A stretch of DNA of 64,000 nt, taken from Granulicoccus phenolivorans DSM 17626 = NBRC 107789 = JCM 15570. Lineage in GTDB: Bacteria > Actinomycetota > Actinomycetes > Propionibacteriales > Propionibacteriaceae. Location: positions 1 to 64,000 of the forward strand of contig NZ_AUHH01000011.1 in assembly GCF_000423085.1 (NCBI RefSeq), given 5' to 3'. The translations under genes and the position numbers were made by a program. This document shows, piece by piece, positions 27,019-36,568 of the stretch. Each line of letters starts with the position of its first letter. The stretch's first letter is position 1. Under the pieces are notes generated by a model. It had not been told where the DNA came from. It did no database searches and saw nothing but the letters and a program-made list of their open reading frames with translations.

Positions 27019-27684
27019 CTACGGTACCTGCTGCAATGCCGCCCGGATGCGGCTTATGACCACTTCCACCAGCAGCGGATCGGGGGCCCGGTCGGGCCGG
27101 CACAGCGGGTCCAGCACGGTGGCCGGAACCGCGTCCAACCGGGAGTGGAGATAGCCGGGGGCGAGCAGGTAGGGCAGCACGATCGCGCCCTCCCCCGCCT
27201 CGGCGACGGCCTGCCCGGGGGTCGGCTGCGCCGCGGAGAGGTACGCCGGGCGGACCGGCCGACCCAGCCGCTCGGCCAGGGCGACGGCGGTCTGGTCGCA
27301 ATCGGCGATCGCCCGGGGATCGGAGGATCCGGCACAGGCCAGTACCACCGGTCCGGGCCCGGCGGCGGTGACCCGGGCGGCGAGCACCTCCACCATGCGG
27401 GCATCGGGGCCGAGCGCGGCGGCCAGCCGCGCCCCGGGACGATTCCGGGTCGCGGCCACCAGGTCGGTGTAGAGGTGATAGCCGGCCGACAGCAGCAGCG
27501 GCACCACGACGCACTCCCCCGCGTCCTGCCGCAGGGCGTCGCCGATCGCAGGCTGCTGCACGTCGACGAAGGCCTCGCGGAGCTCGTCGCCCGGCAGCGC
27601 GGCCGCAACGGCCTCGACCAGGCCGGTGATCGCCGTCCGGGCCGCCGCCGATCGGGTGCCGTGGGAGACCGCGTGGATCAGCAT
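27019..27684 (-). CDS. Sirohydrochlorin chelatase / CbiX-like protein
   Basis: A 221-residue protein with two CbiX/CbiK-type half domains. The metal-binding His of the first half is in AVSHGTRS, the second in LLLSAGYHLYTDL; the C-terminal half repeats the fold (ACAGSSDP, LLAPGYLHSRLDAVP). Members insert Fe, Co or Ni into sirohydrochlorin for siroheme, cobalamin or F430; which metal applies is open, and no other tetrapyrrole gene is in the window. ATG 27684 lies 42 bp after the proC stop, so it is likely co-transcribed with asd-proC. Confidence 0.85.
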   Translation of the reverse strand: MLIHAVSHGTRSAAARTAITGLVEAVAAALPGDELREAFVDVQQPAIGDALRQDAGECVVVPLLLSAGYHLYTDLVAATRNRPGARLAAALGPDARMVEVLAARVTAAGPGPVVLACAGSSDPRAIADCDQTAVALAERLGRPVRPAYLSAAQPTPGQAVAEAGEGAIVLPYLLAPGYLHSRLDAVPATVLDPLCRPDRAPDPLLVEVVISRIRAALQQVP

Positions 27685-27726
27685 CGGCCCCGCCGGATCA
27701 GCATCGCCACCGTGGGAACCGGCCGG

Positions 27727-28518
27727 TCAGCCGAGCGCGCGGGACTTCTCGTACGAAGCCTCGATCGCATCGCTGAACGCGGCCCGCAGGCTGTGCGCTT
27801 CCAGCATCCGCAGCGCTGCGGCGGTGGTGCCGCCGGGCGAGGTGACCCGCTCCCGCAGCACGGTCGCCGAATCGGCCGACTCGGTCAGCATGGTGGCCGC
27901 GCCGAGGATGGTCTGGTTGGTCAGCGTGGTCGCCACGTCCCGGGCCAGCCCCAGCTGCACCCCGGCCTCGATCATCGCCTCGGCCACCAGGAAGATGTAC
28001 GCCGGTCCCGACCCGGAGACCGCGGTGACGGCATCCTGCTGGGATTCGGGCACCACGACGACCGCGCCGGTGCCGGCCAGCAGCTCCCGGACCCGGTCCA
28101 GGTGCGCCGGCTGGGCGTGACTGCCCGCCGACGCCGCCGCCATCCCCTGGCCGTACATCGCCGGGGTGTTCGGCATCACCCGGACCACCGGGGTGTCCCC
28201 CGGCAGCGCCGCCTCGATCGTGGCGGTGGTCAGCCCCGCGACGAAGCTGATCAGCAGCGTGCCCGGCCGCAGGTGCGGCCCGATCTCGGCGAGGACGCCG
28301 GCAGCGTCCTTCGGCTTGACCACCAGCGCGAGCTCGTCGGCGGCCTGGGCCGCGGTGACGCTGTCGACCACCTGGACGCCGTAGCGCTCGGCGAGTTCGG
28401 CGGCCCGCTCGGCCCGGTGCTCGACGACTCGGACGGAGTCGCCGGCGACACCGCCGCGCAGCACTCCGGCGAGGATGCCCTCGCCCATCGCCCCGGCCCC
28501 GATCAGCGCGAAGGTCAT
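27727..28518 (-). CDS. proC: Pyrroline-5-carboxylate reductase
   Basis: Final step of proline synthesis: NAD(P)H-dependent reduction of pyrroline-5-carboxylate. The 263-residue protein has the N-terminal Rossmann motif ALIGAGAMGEGILAG, the VKPKDAAGVLAEIG stretch, VRVMPNTPAMYGQGM and the C-terminal dimer domain AVSGSGPAYIFLVAEAMIEAGVQLGL...QTILGAATML and VTSPGGTTAAAL. It starts 2 bp after the asd stop codon, so asd-proC is a tight operon. Length and motifs are complete. Confidence 0.96.
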   Translation of the reverse strand: MTFALIGAGAMGEGILAGVLRGGVAGDSVRVVEHRAERAAELAERYGVQVVDSVTAAQAADELALVVKPKDAAGVLAEIGPHLRPGTLLISFVAGLTTATIEAALPGDTPVVRVMPNTPAMYGQGMAAASAGSHAQPAHLDRVRELLAGTGAVVVVPESQQDAVTAVSGSGPAYIFLVAEAMIEAGVQLGLARDVATTLTNQTILGAATMLTESADSATVLRERVTSPGGTTAAALRMLEAHSLRAAFSDAIEASYEKSRALG

Positions 28519-28520
28519 GC

Positions 28521-29621
<1,101 letters not shown>

Positions 29622-29651
29622 TCAATAGCTGCGCTCCCTACGATGGGCGGT

Positions 29652-30653
29652 GTGACCCCAGCCAAGACCGGCGCGTCCGGCACTGTCGACAAGCCTGTCA
29701 ATCTCACCAAGTACGCCTGGCTCTCGATCGCCGTGGCGATCGCCACCATCACCCTGAAGGCCGGCGCCTGGAGCATCACCGGCTCGGTCGGTCTGTTGTC
29801 CGACGCCGCCGAATCGGTGGTGAACCTGGTCGCGGCGGTGGTCGCCCTGGTCGCCCTGCAGGCCGCCGCGAAGCCGGCCTCGCTGAAGTACCACTTCGGC
29901 CGCACCAAGGCGGAGTACTTCTCCGCCCTGGTGGAGGGGATGATGATCTTCGTCGCCGCCGCGGTGATCCTGGTCTCCTCGGTGGAGCGCTTCCTGCACC
30001 CGCAGCCGGTGGAGAACGGCCTGCTCGGCCTGGCGATCTCGACGATCGCCTCGATCCTGAACGGCGCCACCGGCCTGCTGCTGATCCGGGTCGGCAAGCA
30101 GCACAACTCGATCACCCTGCGCGCCGACGGCAAGCACCTGCTGACCGATGTGGTCACCTCGGCCGCCGTCCTTGTGGGCGTGGGCCTGGTCCTGCTCACC
30201 GGCTGGGACCGGCTGGACCCGATCGTGGCCTTCCTGGCCGGGCTGAACATCATCTGGACCGGCACCAAGCTGATCCGGGAATCGGTCGAGGGCCTGCTGG
30301 ACAAGACACTGAGCCGCGCGGACAACAAAGCCATCCTGGACATCCTCGACGCCCACACCACCGAGGAGGTCAACTTCCACGGCCTGCGCACCCGGGAATC
30401 GGGCCACCTGCAGTTCTCCAGCGTGCACGTGCTGGTCCCGGGCCACTGGACTGTCCAGCGCGGCCACGACCTGGTCGAATCGGTGGAACGCGAACTCATC
30501 GCGGCGCTGCCCCGGCTGCAGGTGGTCACCCACCTGGAGCCGATCGAGGACCCCAGCGCCTATGAGGAGTACGACGCCGACCTGATGGAGTTGCGCGCCG
30601 ACGGGATCAGCCCCGCCACCCCGCCCGGTACGCCGGGTCCCGCCGACGCCTGA
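29652..30653 (+). CDS. Cation diffusion facilitator (CDF) metal efflux transporter
   Basis: Membrane exporter of divalent metals (Zn, Fe, Mn or Co). The 333-residue protein has six predicted helices, the metal-site residues SDAAESVVN (helix 2) and ADGKHLLTDVVTS (helix 5), the KYHFGRTKAEYFSALVEG loop, and a cytoplasmic C-terminal domain ending in HVLVPG...VVTHLEP. The site is of DxxxE/HxxxD-like form, as in FieF/MamM groups, so the metal is not predictable. GTG 29652 is chosen because TACGAT (29639-29644) is exactly 7 nt upstream, pointing to a leaderless mRNA; ATG 29643 lies inside that -10. Confidence 0.9.
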   Translation: MTPAKTGASGTVDKPVNLTKYAWLSIAVAIATITLKAGAWSITGSVGLLSDAAESVVNLVAAVVALVALQAAAKPASLKYHFGRTKAEYFSALVEGMMIFVAAAVILVSSVERFLHPQPVENGLLGLAISTIASILNGATGLLLIRVGKQHNSITLRADGKHLLTDVVTSAAVLVGVGLVLLTGWDRLDPIVAFLAGLNIIWTGTKLIRESVEGLLDKTLSRADNKAILDILDAHTTEEVNFHGLRTRESGHLQFSSVHVLVPGHWTVQRGHDLVESVERELIAALPRLQVVTHLEPIEDPSAYEEYDADLMELRADGISPATPPGTPGPADA

Positions 30654-30692
30654 CCCGACCGCGCCCGACCCCGGCGGGCACCGCAGGCGCCC

Positions 30693-31511
30693 TCACAGCC
30701 AGGAGACCGAGCCGGCCAGCAGGGCGGACCCGACGAACGCGACGATGTCGATCAGGGTATGGGCCACCACCAGCGGGCCGACCCGCTTCCAGCGCAACCA
30801 GATCAGCCCGAACGCCAGGCCCATCACGACGTTGCCGAAGAAAGCCCCGACGCCCTGATAGAGGTGGTAGGAGCCGCGCACCAGGGCGCTGGTGAACAGG
30901 ACCGCCACGGTGGACCAGCCCAGTTGGCGCAGCCGGATGAACAGGTAGCCGACCACGAGCACCTCTTCGACGATCCCGTTCATCGCTGCGTTGAGCACAT
31001 AGACCGGAATCGTCCACCAGTTCTCGGCCAGGTTGGCCGGTTGCACCTGGGTGTTGAAGCCGAGGTCCCGGGCGGCGAGATAGAACAGCAGGCCGGGGAC
31101 TCCGATCCCGGCGGCGATCACGAACCCCCAGCCGAGGTCGAAACGGCGCCGGGTCAGGTCGAAGCCCATCGCCCAGCCGCCGGTCCGCCCCCGGCGCAGG
31201 TCCCACACCCGCGGCCCGACGTACACCGCCAACAGATAGAACGCCAGGGCTACCGGCACCAGCGGGAGCAGGTTCCCGGCCAGTTGGTACGCCAGGTCCA
31301 GCCAGGGCCGGTCGGGGGTCTGCGAGGTGTTGAGGGTGGTGGTCTGCTCGTTGAGCGGAGTCCCCTGGGTGGCTTTGTCGATCAGCGACAGGATCGCGTA
31401 CACCGCGGATCGGCCCAGCGAGACCCCGAGGACGAGGACGACCTCGACGCCGAGCAGCCACCGGGGCCGCTGCTCGACGGTCTCATTCAGTTGATCGACG
31501 GTCTCATTCAC
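30693..31511 (-). CDS. CPBP-family intramembrane metalloprotease (CAAX protease-like)
   Basis: A 272-residue polytopic membrane protein with the Abi/CPBP signature: EEVLVVGYLFIRL (the glutamate pair of motif 1), ALVRGSYHLYQG (motif 2 His) and VAHTLIDIVAF (motif 4 His). Motif 1 has Gly-Tyr in place of the usual Arg region, so it is slightly divergent. Known members process CAAX-like substrates or give bacteriocin immunity; substrate here is unknown. It starts with GTG 31511, overlapping the 3' end of the isomerase gene by 8 bp. The first codons contain an in-frame copy of NETV, the result of a 21-bp duplication. Confidence 0.85.
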   Translation of the reverse strand: MNETVDQLNETVEQRPRWLLGVEVVLVLGVSLGRSAVYAILSLIDKATQGTPLNEQTTTLNTSQTPDRPWLDLAYQLAGNLLPLVPVALAFYLLAVYVGPRVWDLRRGRTGGWAMGFDLTRRRFDLGWGFVIAAGIGVPGLLFYLAARDLGFNTQVQPANLAENWWTIPVYVLNAAMNGIVEEVLVVGYLFIRLRQLGWSTVAVLFTSALVRGSYHLYQGVGAFFGNVVMGLAFGLIWLRWKRVGPLVVAHTLIDIVAFVGSALLAGSVSWL

Positions 31512-32352
31512 CTGCGGCGGCGACCTGATCGCTGGGCAGCCCGGCGGCCAGATTGGCCCGGGTGAACTCCAGCGCCTCGCGCAGCAACAGTTCCTTGGCA
31601 GCGCGGCTGTTGCCCCGGGTGCTCACCTCGAGCACCACATGTCCGCCGAATCCGCTCGCGGCGGCGTACTGCAGGAGCTGATCGGCCTGCTGGTCGCCGT
31701 GACCGGGCAGCAGATGCTCGTCCTTGAACGAGCCGCGGCCGTCGGTGAGGTGGATGTGTTGCAGCTTCGAGCCCCACGCCTGCGCCAGTTCCAGCGAACT
31801 CTGCTGGGCGGTGGAGGCATGGGACAGGTCCAGGCACAGGTGGTCGTAGTCGAGTTCGCTGGGATCCCAGCCCGGGGAGTACGCCTTGAACTCGTTCGAG
31901 CGGCGCGGCACCCGCCACGGGTACATGTTCTCCACGCAGAAGGTGATTCCGGTGGTCTCGTTCAGTTCCCGGATCCCGTCGACGAACGCCCCGGCGTAGG
32001 TGCCCTGCCAGCGAAACGGCGGATGCACCACGACCGTGCGTGCCCCCAGCTCGTGGGCGGCCTCGGCCGAACGCCGCAGCTTGTCCCAGGGGTCGGAGCC
32101 CCAGACCCGCTGCATCACCAGCAGCACCGGGGCATGCACGGCGAGCACCGGCATCCCGTGATCGGCCGACAACTGCTTGACCACGTCGATCTTGGCCGAG
32201 GTGGAATCCAGCCCCACCATCAGTTCGACCCCGTCGTAGCCCACTTTTGCGGCCACCTCGAAGCCGACCGCGGTCGGCTCGGGGAACACCGAGGTGGTGC
32301 TCAGCGCAATCTTGGGCAGAGGGGGGTCCGGGACGGTCTGCTCGCTGTTCAC
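31504..32352 (-). CDS. Sugar phosphate isomerase/epimerase-like TIM-barrel protein
   Basis: A 282-residue member of the xylose isomerase-like (AP endonuclease 2) TIM-barrel group. Typical metal-site elements: GYDGVELMVG, VHAPV, VVVHPPF, FCVENMYPW (Glu), LCLDLSHAST (Asp/His), HIHLTDGRGSFKDEHLLPGHGD and VVLEVSTRG (Glu). It resembles the mycobacterial protein encoded beside ppx (Rv0498 type), whose substrate is unknown. GTG 32352 is preceded 6 nt upstream by TAGGCT (minus strand, 32359-32364), which contains the TAG stop codon of ppx. It can thus be expressed both from the ppx mRNA and from its own leaderless start. Confidence 0.87.
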   Translation of the reverse strand: MNSEQTVPDPPLPKIALSTTSVFPEPTAVGFEVAAKVGYDGVELMVGLDSTSAKIDVVKQLSADHGMPVLAVHAPVLLVMQRVWGSDPWDKLRRSAEAAHELGARTVVVHPPFRWQGTYAGAFVDGIRELNETTGITFCVENMYPWRVPRRSNEFKAYSPGWDPSELDYDHLCLDLSHASTAQQSSLELAQAWGSKLQHIHLTDGRGSFKDEHLLPGHGDQQADQLLQYAAASGFGGHVVLEVSTRGNSRAAKELLLREALEFTRANLAAGLPSDQVAAAGE

Positions 32353-32361
32353 CGTTCCAGC

Positions 32362-33342
32362 CTAACGGGCGGGCAGCCCCTTGGCAGTATGCCGCGGGAC
32401 GATCCGGCGTTCCTTGGGGGATCCGTCGGGGAAGTAGTCCAGGTGGTCCAGGTAGTTCACGATGATGCCCTCGCGCAACGCCCACGGACACAGTTCCAGG
32501 TTGTCGATCCCGGCCAGGTCCATCGCGGCCTTGGCCACCACGGCCCCGGCCAGGATCTGCGGCGCCCGGCCCTCGGAGACCCCGGGCAGGGACGAGCGCT
32601 CGCTGACCTTCATCTCTTTCATCTGCAGCGCGGCGGCACCGAGCTTGTCCTTGTTCAGCACGCGGTTGACGAACTGACCTTCGGCATTGGGGGCGGTTCC
32701 GGTGATCCGGCCCAGGGTCCGGAAGGTCTTCGAGGTACCGACCGCCTTGTCGAAGGGGCCGCGCCGCAGCACGTCCCCGATCACCGCCCCGATCTCGGCC
32801 CGCACGTAGCGACGCATCTCGCTGACGTTGTCGGAGCCGAAGCGGCGGGTCATTCGGCCGGCCCCGACCGGCACCGACAGGGCGATCTCGGGTTCCTCGT
32901 CCCGGCCGACCGCGATCTCCAGGGAGCCGCCGCCGATGTCGAACACGGCCAGGGTGCCGGCCGACCAGCCGTACCAGCGCCGGGCCGCCAGGAAGGTCGC
33001 TCGGGCCTCCTCGGTCCCCGACAGCACCCGCAGTTCCACCCCGGTCTCGGTCTTGCAGCGCGCGATGATCTCATCGCAATTGGTCGCCTCCCGCAGCGCG
33101 GAGGTGACGAAGGGCAGCACCGAGGAACAGCCGGTGTCCTCGGCGAACTGCCGGCAGGAGGCGATCATCCGGATCAGACTGTCGGCGCCCTCCCGACTCA
33201 TCGATCCGTCGTCGGTGATGTGTTCGGCCAATCGCAGTTCGGCTTTGTGCGAGGCGGCAGGAATCGGCGCTCCACCGACCCGCGCATCGACAACGAGCAG
33301 ATGGACGGTATTGGAACCGACATCGAGGACACCCAGACGCAT
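32362..33342 (-). CDS. Exopolyphosphatase / guanosine pentaphosphatase family (Ppx/GppA)
   Basis: Actin-fold phosphatase that removes terminal phosphate from polyphosphate or pppGpp. The 326-residue protein has the two phosphate loops GVLDVGSNTVHLLV and AVFDIGGGSLEIAVG, the catalytic Glu region SALREATN and TSKTFRTLGRI. It lacks the C-terminal HD domain of E. coli Ppx, as is usual for the short actinobacterial (Rv0496-like) forms that act on short polyphosphate. ATG 33342 has TAGATT (minus strand, 33350-33355) 7 nt upstream: leaderless. It is followed by the isomerase and the CPBP protease genes. Confidence 0.93.
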   Translation of the reverse strand: MRLGVLDVGSNTVHLLVVDARVGGAPIPAASHKAELRLAEHITDDGSMSREGADSLIRMIASCRQFAEDTGCSSVLPFVTSALREATNCDEIIARCKTETGVELRVLSGTEEARATFLAARRWYGWSAGTLAVFDIGGGSLEIAVGRDEEPEIALSVPVGAGRMTRRFGSDNVSEMRRYVRAEIGAVIGDVLRRGPFDKAVGTSKTFRTLGRITGTAPNAEGQFVNRVLNKDKLGAAALQMKEMKVSERSSLPGVSEGRAPQILAGAVVAKAAMDLAGIDNLELCPWALREGIIVNYLDHLDYFPDGSPKERRIVPRHTAKGLPAR

Positions 33343-33370
33343 GAGCGGAAATCTAACGCGGGTGGCGCAC

Positions 33371-33931
33371 TCAGAAGTCCCGTGTCCAGCCGGTCATTTC
33401 ATTGATCGCGATCGCGGTGTCCTCGGCATCACGGCGGGCGGCCGGCACGAAGCTCACCTCGAGGCCGGTGGCGTGGGCGATGTCATAGGAGTGGGCGACC
33501 AGCTCGAAGGTTCGGGTGTGCAGGTACGCCGACAGGGGGATGCCGCCGAACCGGGTCGGCAGCACCGGATCGCCCTTGGCCGCCAGCACGGCGTCCCGGG
33601 CCGCGGCCTGGGTGTGCTGCACGGTGGCGTACGGATCGGGTCCCAGTTCCACCCCGGCACTGACCCCGCGCTGATAGATCGACTCGTCACTGTCGGGCTG
33701 GTTCCGGGTGATCAGGTAGTAGCGGGCGGCGCTGGTCAACTCCGCCGGCCCGGCCGACTTCCCGGACTCGGCCAGGTACTCCACCACGGTGACCAGGGCC
33801 CGGTTGGTGTGGCCGACCAGTTCGCGCAGGGTCCAGCGGTCCAGGCCCGGACCGTCCCAGTTCCCGTCGATACGGTGCACCAGGTCCACGAAGGTGCCGC
33901 CGGCGGACAGGAAGGCTGCTTTGGGATTCAT
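33371..33931 (-). CDS. DinB-like mycothiol-dependent maleylpyruvate isomerase family protein
   Basis: A 186-residue four-helix-bundle protein with the family N-terminus (AAFLSAGGTFVDLVHRI, then GLDRWTLRELVGHTNRALVTVVEYL, giving the metal His) and the later His in LHTRTFELVAHSYDIAHATG. The family uses mycothiol as cofactor in several detoxification reactions; only a few members have a known substrate. ATG 33931 has GGAG 5 nt upstream; an earlier in-frame ATG gives a poor N-terminus. It is separated by 28 bp from ppx and runs in the same direction. Confidence 0.85.
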   Translation of the reverse strand: MNPKAAFLSAGGTFVDLVHRIDGNWDGPGLDRWTLRELVGHTNRALVTVVEYLAESGKSAGPAELTSAARYYLITRNQPDSDESIYQRGVSAGVELGPDPYATVQHTQAAARDAVLAAKGDPVLPTRFGGIPLSAYLHTRTFELVAHSYDIAHATGLEVSFVPAARRDAEDTAIAINEMTGWTRDF

Positions 33932-34042
33932 CGGTCTCCGATCGAGCGAGGGTGGGACCAGCGTACTGATCACCCCGGACCGCGATGCGGCCGGCAGGAG
34001 GCCCCCTGCCGGCCGCCGATCCGCCCTCAGGCCGGACCCCGC

Positions 34043-35572
34043 TCAGCGATCAGTCCGGGGCCGATGTGGGGTGGCGACATAGGCCGCTGGCGTGAAGTGG
34101 CTGATCTCGTCAGCGAACCGGTAGGCCAGGTCGGGCCAGATCAGGGTGAGCTTGCCGCTGCCCGGATCCAGGTACCAGCTGTTGCATCCGCCTTCGGTCC
34201 ACACTGTCCCTTGTCCGCGCCGGTCGACCCCGTCGACAAATTCGGCCTCGGCATCGGCGCGCACTTCAAGAACCGCGCAGTCGTTGGCCCGGACCCAATC
34301 CAGTGCCTCCATCACATTCTGCACCTGGGCCTCGATGGTGTAGACCGCCGACGTGTGCCCGGTCGCCGCACTCGGTGCCGACAGCAGGAACATGTTCGGG
34401 AAGGAGGACACCGTGATCGTCTGGTAGGCCTCCATCCCGGTTGCCCAATGATCGGCCAACAGGACACCCTCGCGACCGCGGATGATGTTGGCAAACGGCG
34501 GTCGGGCCGCAGCGAAGCCCGTGGCCATCACGATCACATCCACCTCATAGGCATTGCCCGAGGCGCCGATGACGGTGTTCCCCTCGATCCGCGCCAGCGC
34601 CGAGGTCTCCAGACTGACGTGGTCGCGCCCGAACGTCGCGTAATAGTCGTCGGAGTAGAGCAGCCGCTTACAGCCGATCTCGTAGTCCGGGGTCAGCGCC
34701 GCCCGCAGCGCCTGATCGGGCACCTCGGCCTCGCGGAAGGAGTCCACCGCGGCCTTGACCTGAGCCACCGACTGGGGCAGCCGTCGGCGCTCCCCGAACG
34801 TGGACTCGGTGAACCAGAACATCGCCGAACGCAGGCCCTGCCGACTCTCGGGAACGCGGGCGAACATCCGCCGTTCGGCAGGGGTATAGGCGCGATTGCG
34901 TCGCGGCAGGACGTGTGCGGCCGAGCGTTGGAACACCACCAGTTCCGCGGCCACCTCGGCCAATTCTGGAACGAGTTGGATCGCGGTGGCACCGGTGCCG
35001 ATGATCGCAACCCGCTTACCGGTCAGCGGCAGGTCATGGTCCCAGGCCGCAGAGTGGAAGAGCTCTCCCCCGAAGGTCTCCATCCCCGGGATCTCCGGGA
35101 CCTTGCTGTCGGACAGCAGACCCATTGCGGGTACAAAGAATCGCCCGCGGAAGGTGCCCTTGTTCGTGGTGACCAGCCAGGTGGCCGACACCTCGTCCCA
35201 GGCCGCGTCGAGCACTGTCGTCCCGAAGCGCACCTGCGGCAGCACGCCCTCCTCCCGGGCCGCAGTCTGCAGATACTCGTAGATCTCGTGACCGGGCGAG
35301 CGAACCATCGACCAGTCGGGATTGGGTCGGAAAGAGTACGAGTACAGGTGCGAGGGCACGTCGCAATAGACCCCCGGGTACGTGTTGTCGCGCCAGGTGC
35401 CGCCCACATCGTCGGCACGTTCCAGCACCAGATACGACTGGTTCTGATCGCGCTCAAGTTGCATGGCCAGGCCGAGCCCCGCAAAGCCGGAGCCGACGAT
35501 GATGACGTCAGCCTCCTCGACAGGGTCTGCGGTGAACGGACGGTCGGCGTGTCGGGTGAAAGTGGTGCTCAT
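34043..35572 (-). CDS. Flavin-containing (Baeyer-Villiger type) monooxygenase
   Basis: FAD/NADPH enzyme inserting oxygen into ketones or oxidising heteroatoms. The 509-residue protein has the FAD Rossmann motif GSGFAG (27-32), the ATG-like GGTWRDNTYPGVYCDVPS block of BVMOs, the Baeyer-Villiger fingerprint FGGELFHSAAWD (167-178), the NADPH motif GTGATA (192-197) and IVMATGFAA near the C-terminal part. It lies 18 bp after an alpha/beta hydrolase gene, and the pairing (BVMO then esterase) fits a ketone-to-ester-to-acid route. Expression is likely controlled by the divergent GntR-type regulator at 36569. Substrate unknown. Confidence 0.92.
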   Translation of the reverse strand: MSTTFTRHADRPFTADPVEEADVIIVGSGFAGLGLAMQLERDQNQSYLVLERADDVGGTWRDNTYPGVYCDVPSHLYSYSFRPNPDWSMVRSPGHEIYEYLQTAAREEGVLPQVRFGTTVLDAAWDEVSATWLVTTNKGTFRGRFFVPAMGLLSDSKVPEIPGMETFGGELFHSAAWDHDLPLTGKRVAIIGTGATAIQLVPELAEVAAELVVFQRSAAHVLPRRNRAYTPAERRMFARVPESRQGLRSAMFWFTESTFGERRRLPQSVAQVKAAVDSFREAEVPDQALRAALTPDYEIGCKRLLYSDDYYATFGRDHVSLETSALARIEGNTVIGASGNAYEVDVIVMATGFAAARPPFANIIRGREGVLLADHWATGMEAYQTITVSSFPNMFLLSAPSAATGHTSAVYTIEAQVQNVMEALDWVRANDCAVLEVRADAEAEFVDGVDRRGQGTVWTEGGCNSWYLDPGSGKLTLIWPDLAYRFADEISHFTPAAYVATPHRPRTDR

Positions 35573-35590
35573 GTCAGTTACTCCGGAGGC

Positions 35591-36436
35591 TCAGGGACGA
35601 TGGGCGGGAATGACCGACCCCGCGGGATATTGGTCGGGCCGTGCGGTGAAGTGCTCGATCAGCCTCAGCGCCTCGGCGGGACGTTCAATGAAGATGGCGT
35701 GGCCGGAATCGACCTCGGTGAAGCGGGCATTCTCGATGGCGCCGAAGAGTTGCAGGCTCTGGCGTACCGGCGCCATGCGGTCGTGTCGACAACCGATCAC
35801 GAGAGTCTGCGCGGTGATGGCCTCGACCCGGTCACTGATATCGACGCGCTCGTTGAGTTCGAACTGCCGTACCACGGTCTCGTCGAAGCGTCCCATCTGC
35901 ATCATCTCTTCCAGCAACTCCATGGGCTGGGCCGCCAGGAACTCCCCACTGAGGAAGTTGCCGAACAGATGGACCGCCAGCTTCGGCGACCGGGAGCCGA
36001 GCAGTTCCCACAGCACAGAGTTGAACAGCACCTGCTCGTTGTCGGTCCGCAGCCAACCGGCGACGAGCACGAGCTGACGTACCGTCGCGGGCCGGGCCGC
36101 GGCGACGGCAGCGGCCACCACGGCACCCAGGGAGTAGCCGACCACGGTCACCGGCCGGCTCGGCAGGACTTCATCGATCACCGCCTCGACCTGCTGCTGC
36201 AGGAGCTCGACGGACAGGTCACGATCGACCGGCACGCACAGGTCCACCGAGATGACCCGGCGTCGGGCCCCGAGCAGGGGGAAGAGGAAGCCGAAGTGCT
36301 CGGCCGTGCTGCCGGCCGATCCGTGCACCAGCACAATCGGGTCGGTGTCCGGCGCCTCAGTGCCGGAGTCGTAATACGCAACGGTCAGATCACCGAGTGT
36401 CACAGTGCCTGCCGGAACCAGCTGAACAGTCTCCAT
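35591..36436 (-). CDS. Alpha/beta hydrolase (probable esterase)
   Basis: A 281-residue alpha/beta hydrolase. The oxyanion/HG region is VLVHGSAGST, the nucleophile Ser is in VVGYSLGAVVAA, the Asp in IGCRHDRMAPV and the His in VDSGHAIFIERP, giving a full triad. As first gene of an operon with a Baeyer-Villiger-type monooxygenase, it may hydrolyse the ester or lactone formed by that enzyme. ATG 36436 has AAAGGA 6-7 nt upstream; a longer frame begins further up but overlaps the operator region. Divergent from the regulator gene at 36569. Confidence 0.88.
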   Translation of the reverse strand: METVQLVPAGTVTLGDLTVAYYDSGTEAPDTDPIVLVHGSAGSTAEHFGFLFPLLGARRRVISVDLCVPVDRDLSVELLQQQVEAVIDEVLPSRPVTVVGYSLGAVVAAAVAAARPATVRQLVLVAGWLRTDNEQVLFNSVLWELLGSRSPKLAVHLFGNFLSGEFLAAQPMELLEEMMQMGRFDETVVRQFELNERVDISDRVEAITAQTLVIGCRHDRMAPVRQSLQLFGAIENARFTEVDSGHAIFIERPAEALRLIEHFTARPDQYPAGSVIPAHRP

Positions 36437-36466
36437 TGATTGTCCTTTGGGGATTGGAAGCAAATA

Positions 36467-36500
36467 CATCACGATGTGTATGTATTCATCATGATATATA
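36467..36500. promoter_or_regulatory. Tandem operator-like repeats between hydrolase and GntR-type genes
   Basis: Two direct copies of CATCAYGATRTRTA lie here: CATCACGATGTGTA (36467-36480) and CATCATGATATATA (36487-36500), 20 bp apart, i.e. about two helical turns and so on the same face. Each has an inner dyad (CATC-AC-GATG; ATCATGAT). The stretch is much more A+T-rich than its surroundings. Position between divergent genes suggests binding by the regulator at 36569, controlling both directions. Confidence 0.65.
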
Positions 36501-36568
36501 GGCTATAGGCCATAGTGTTTCGATGCAAGTCCTATGCTGTGGCAATCAGCCGAACGACGGGAGTTGCC

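Noticed and set aside
32828-36439. A 1203-codon frame on the plus strand
   Set aside because: Runs opposite ppx, the DinB-like gene, the monooxygenase and the hydrolase. It is a shadow of these genes.
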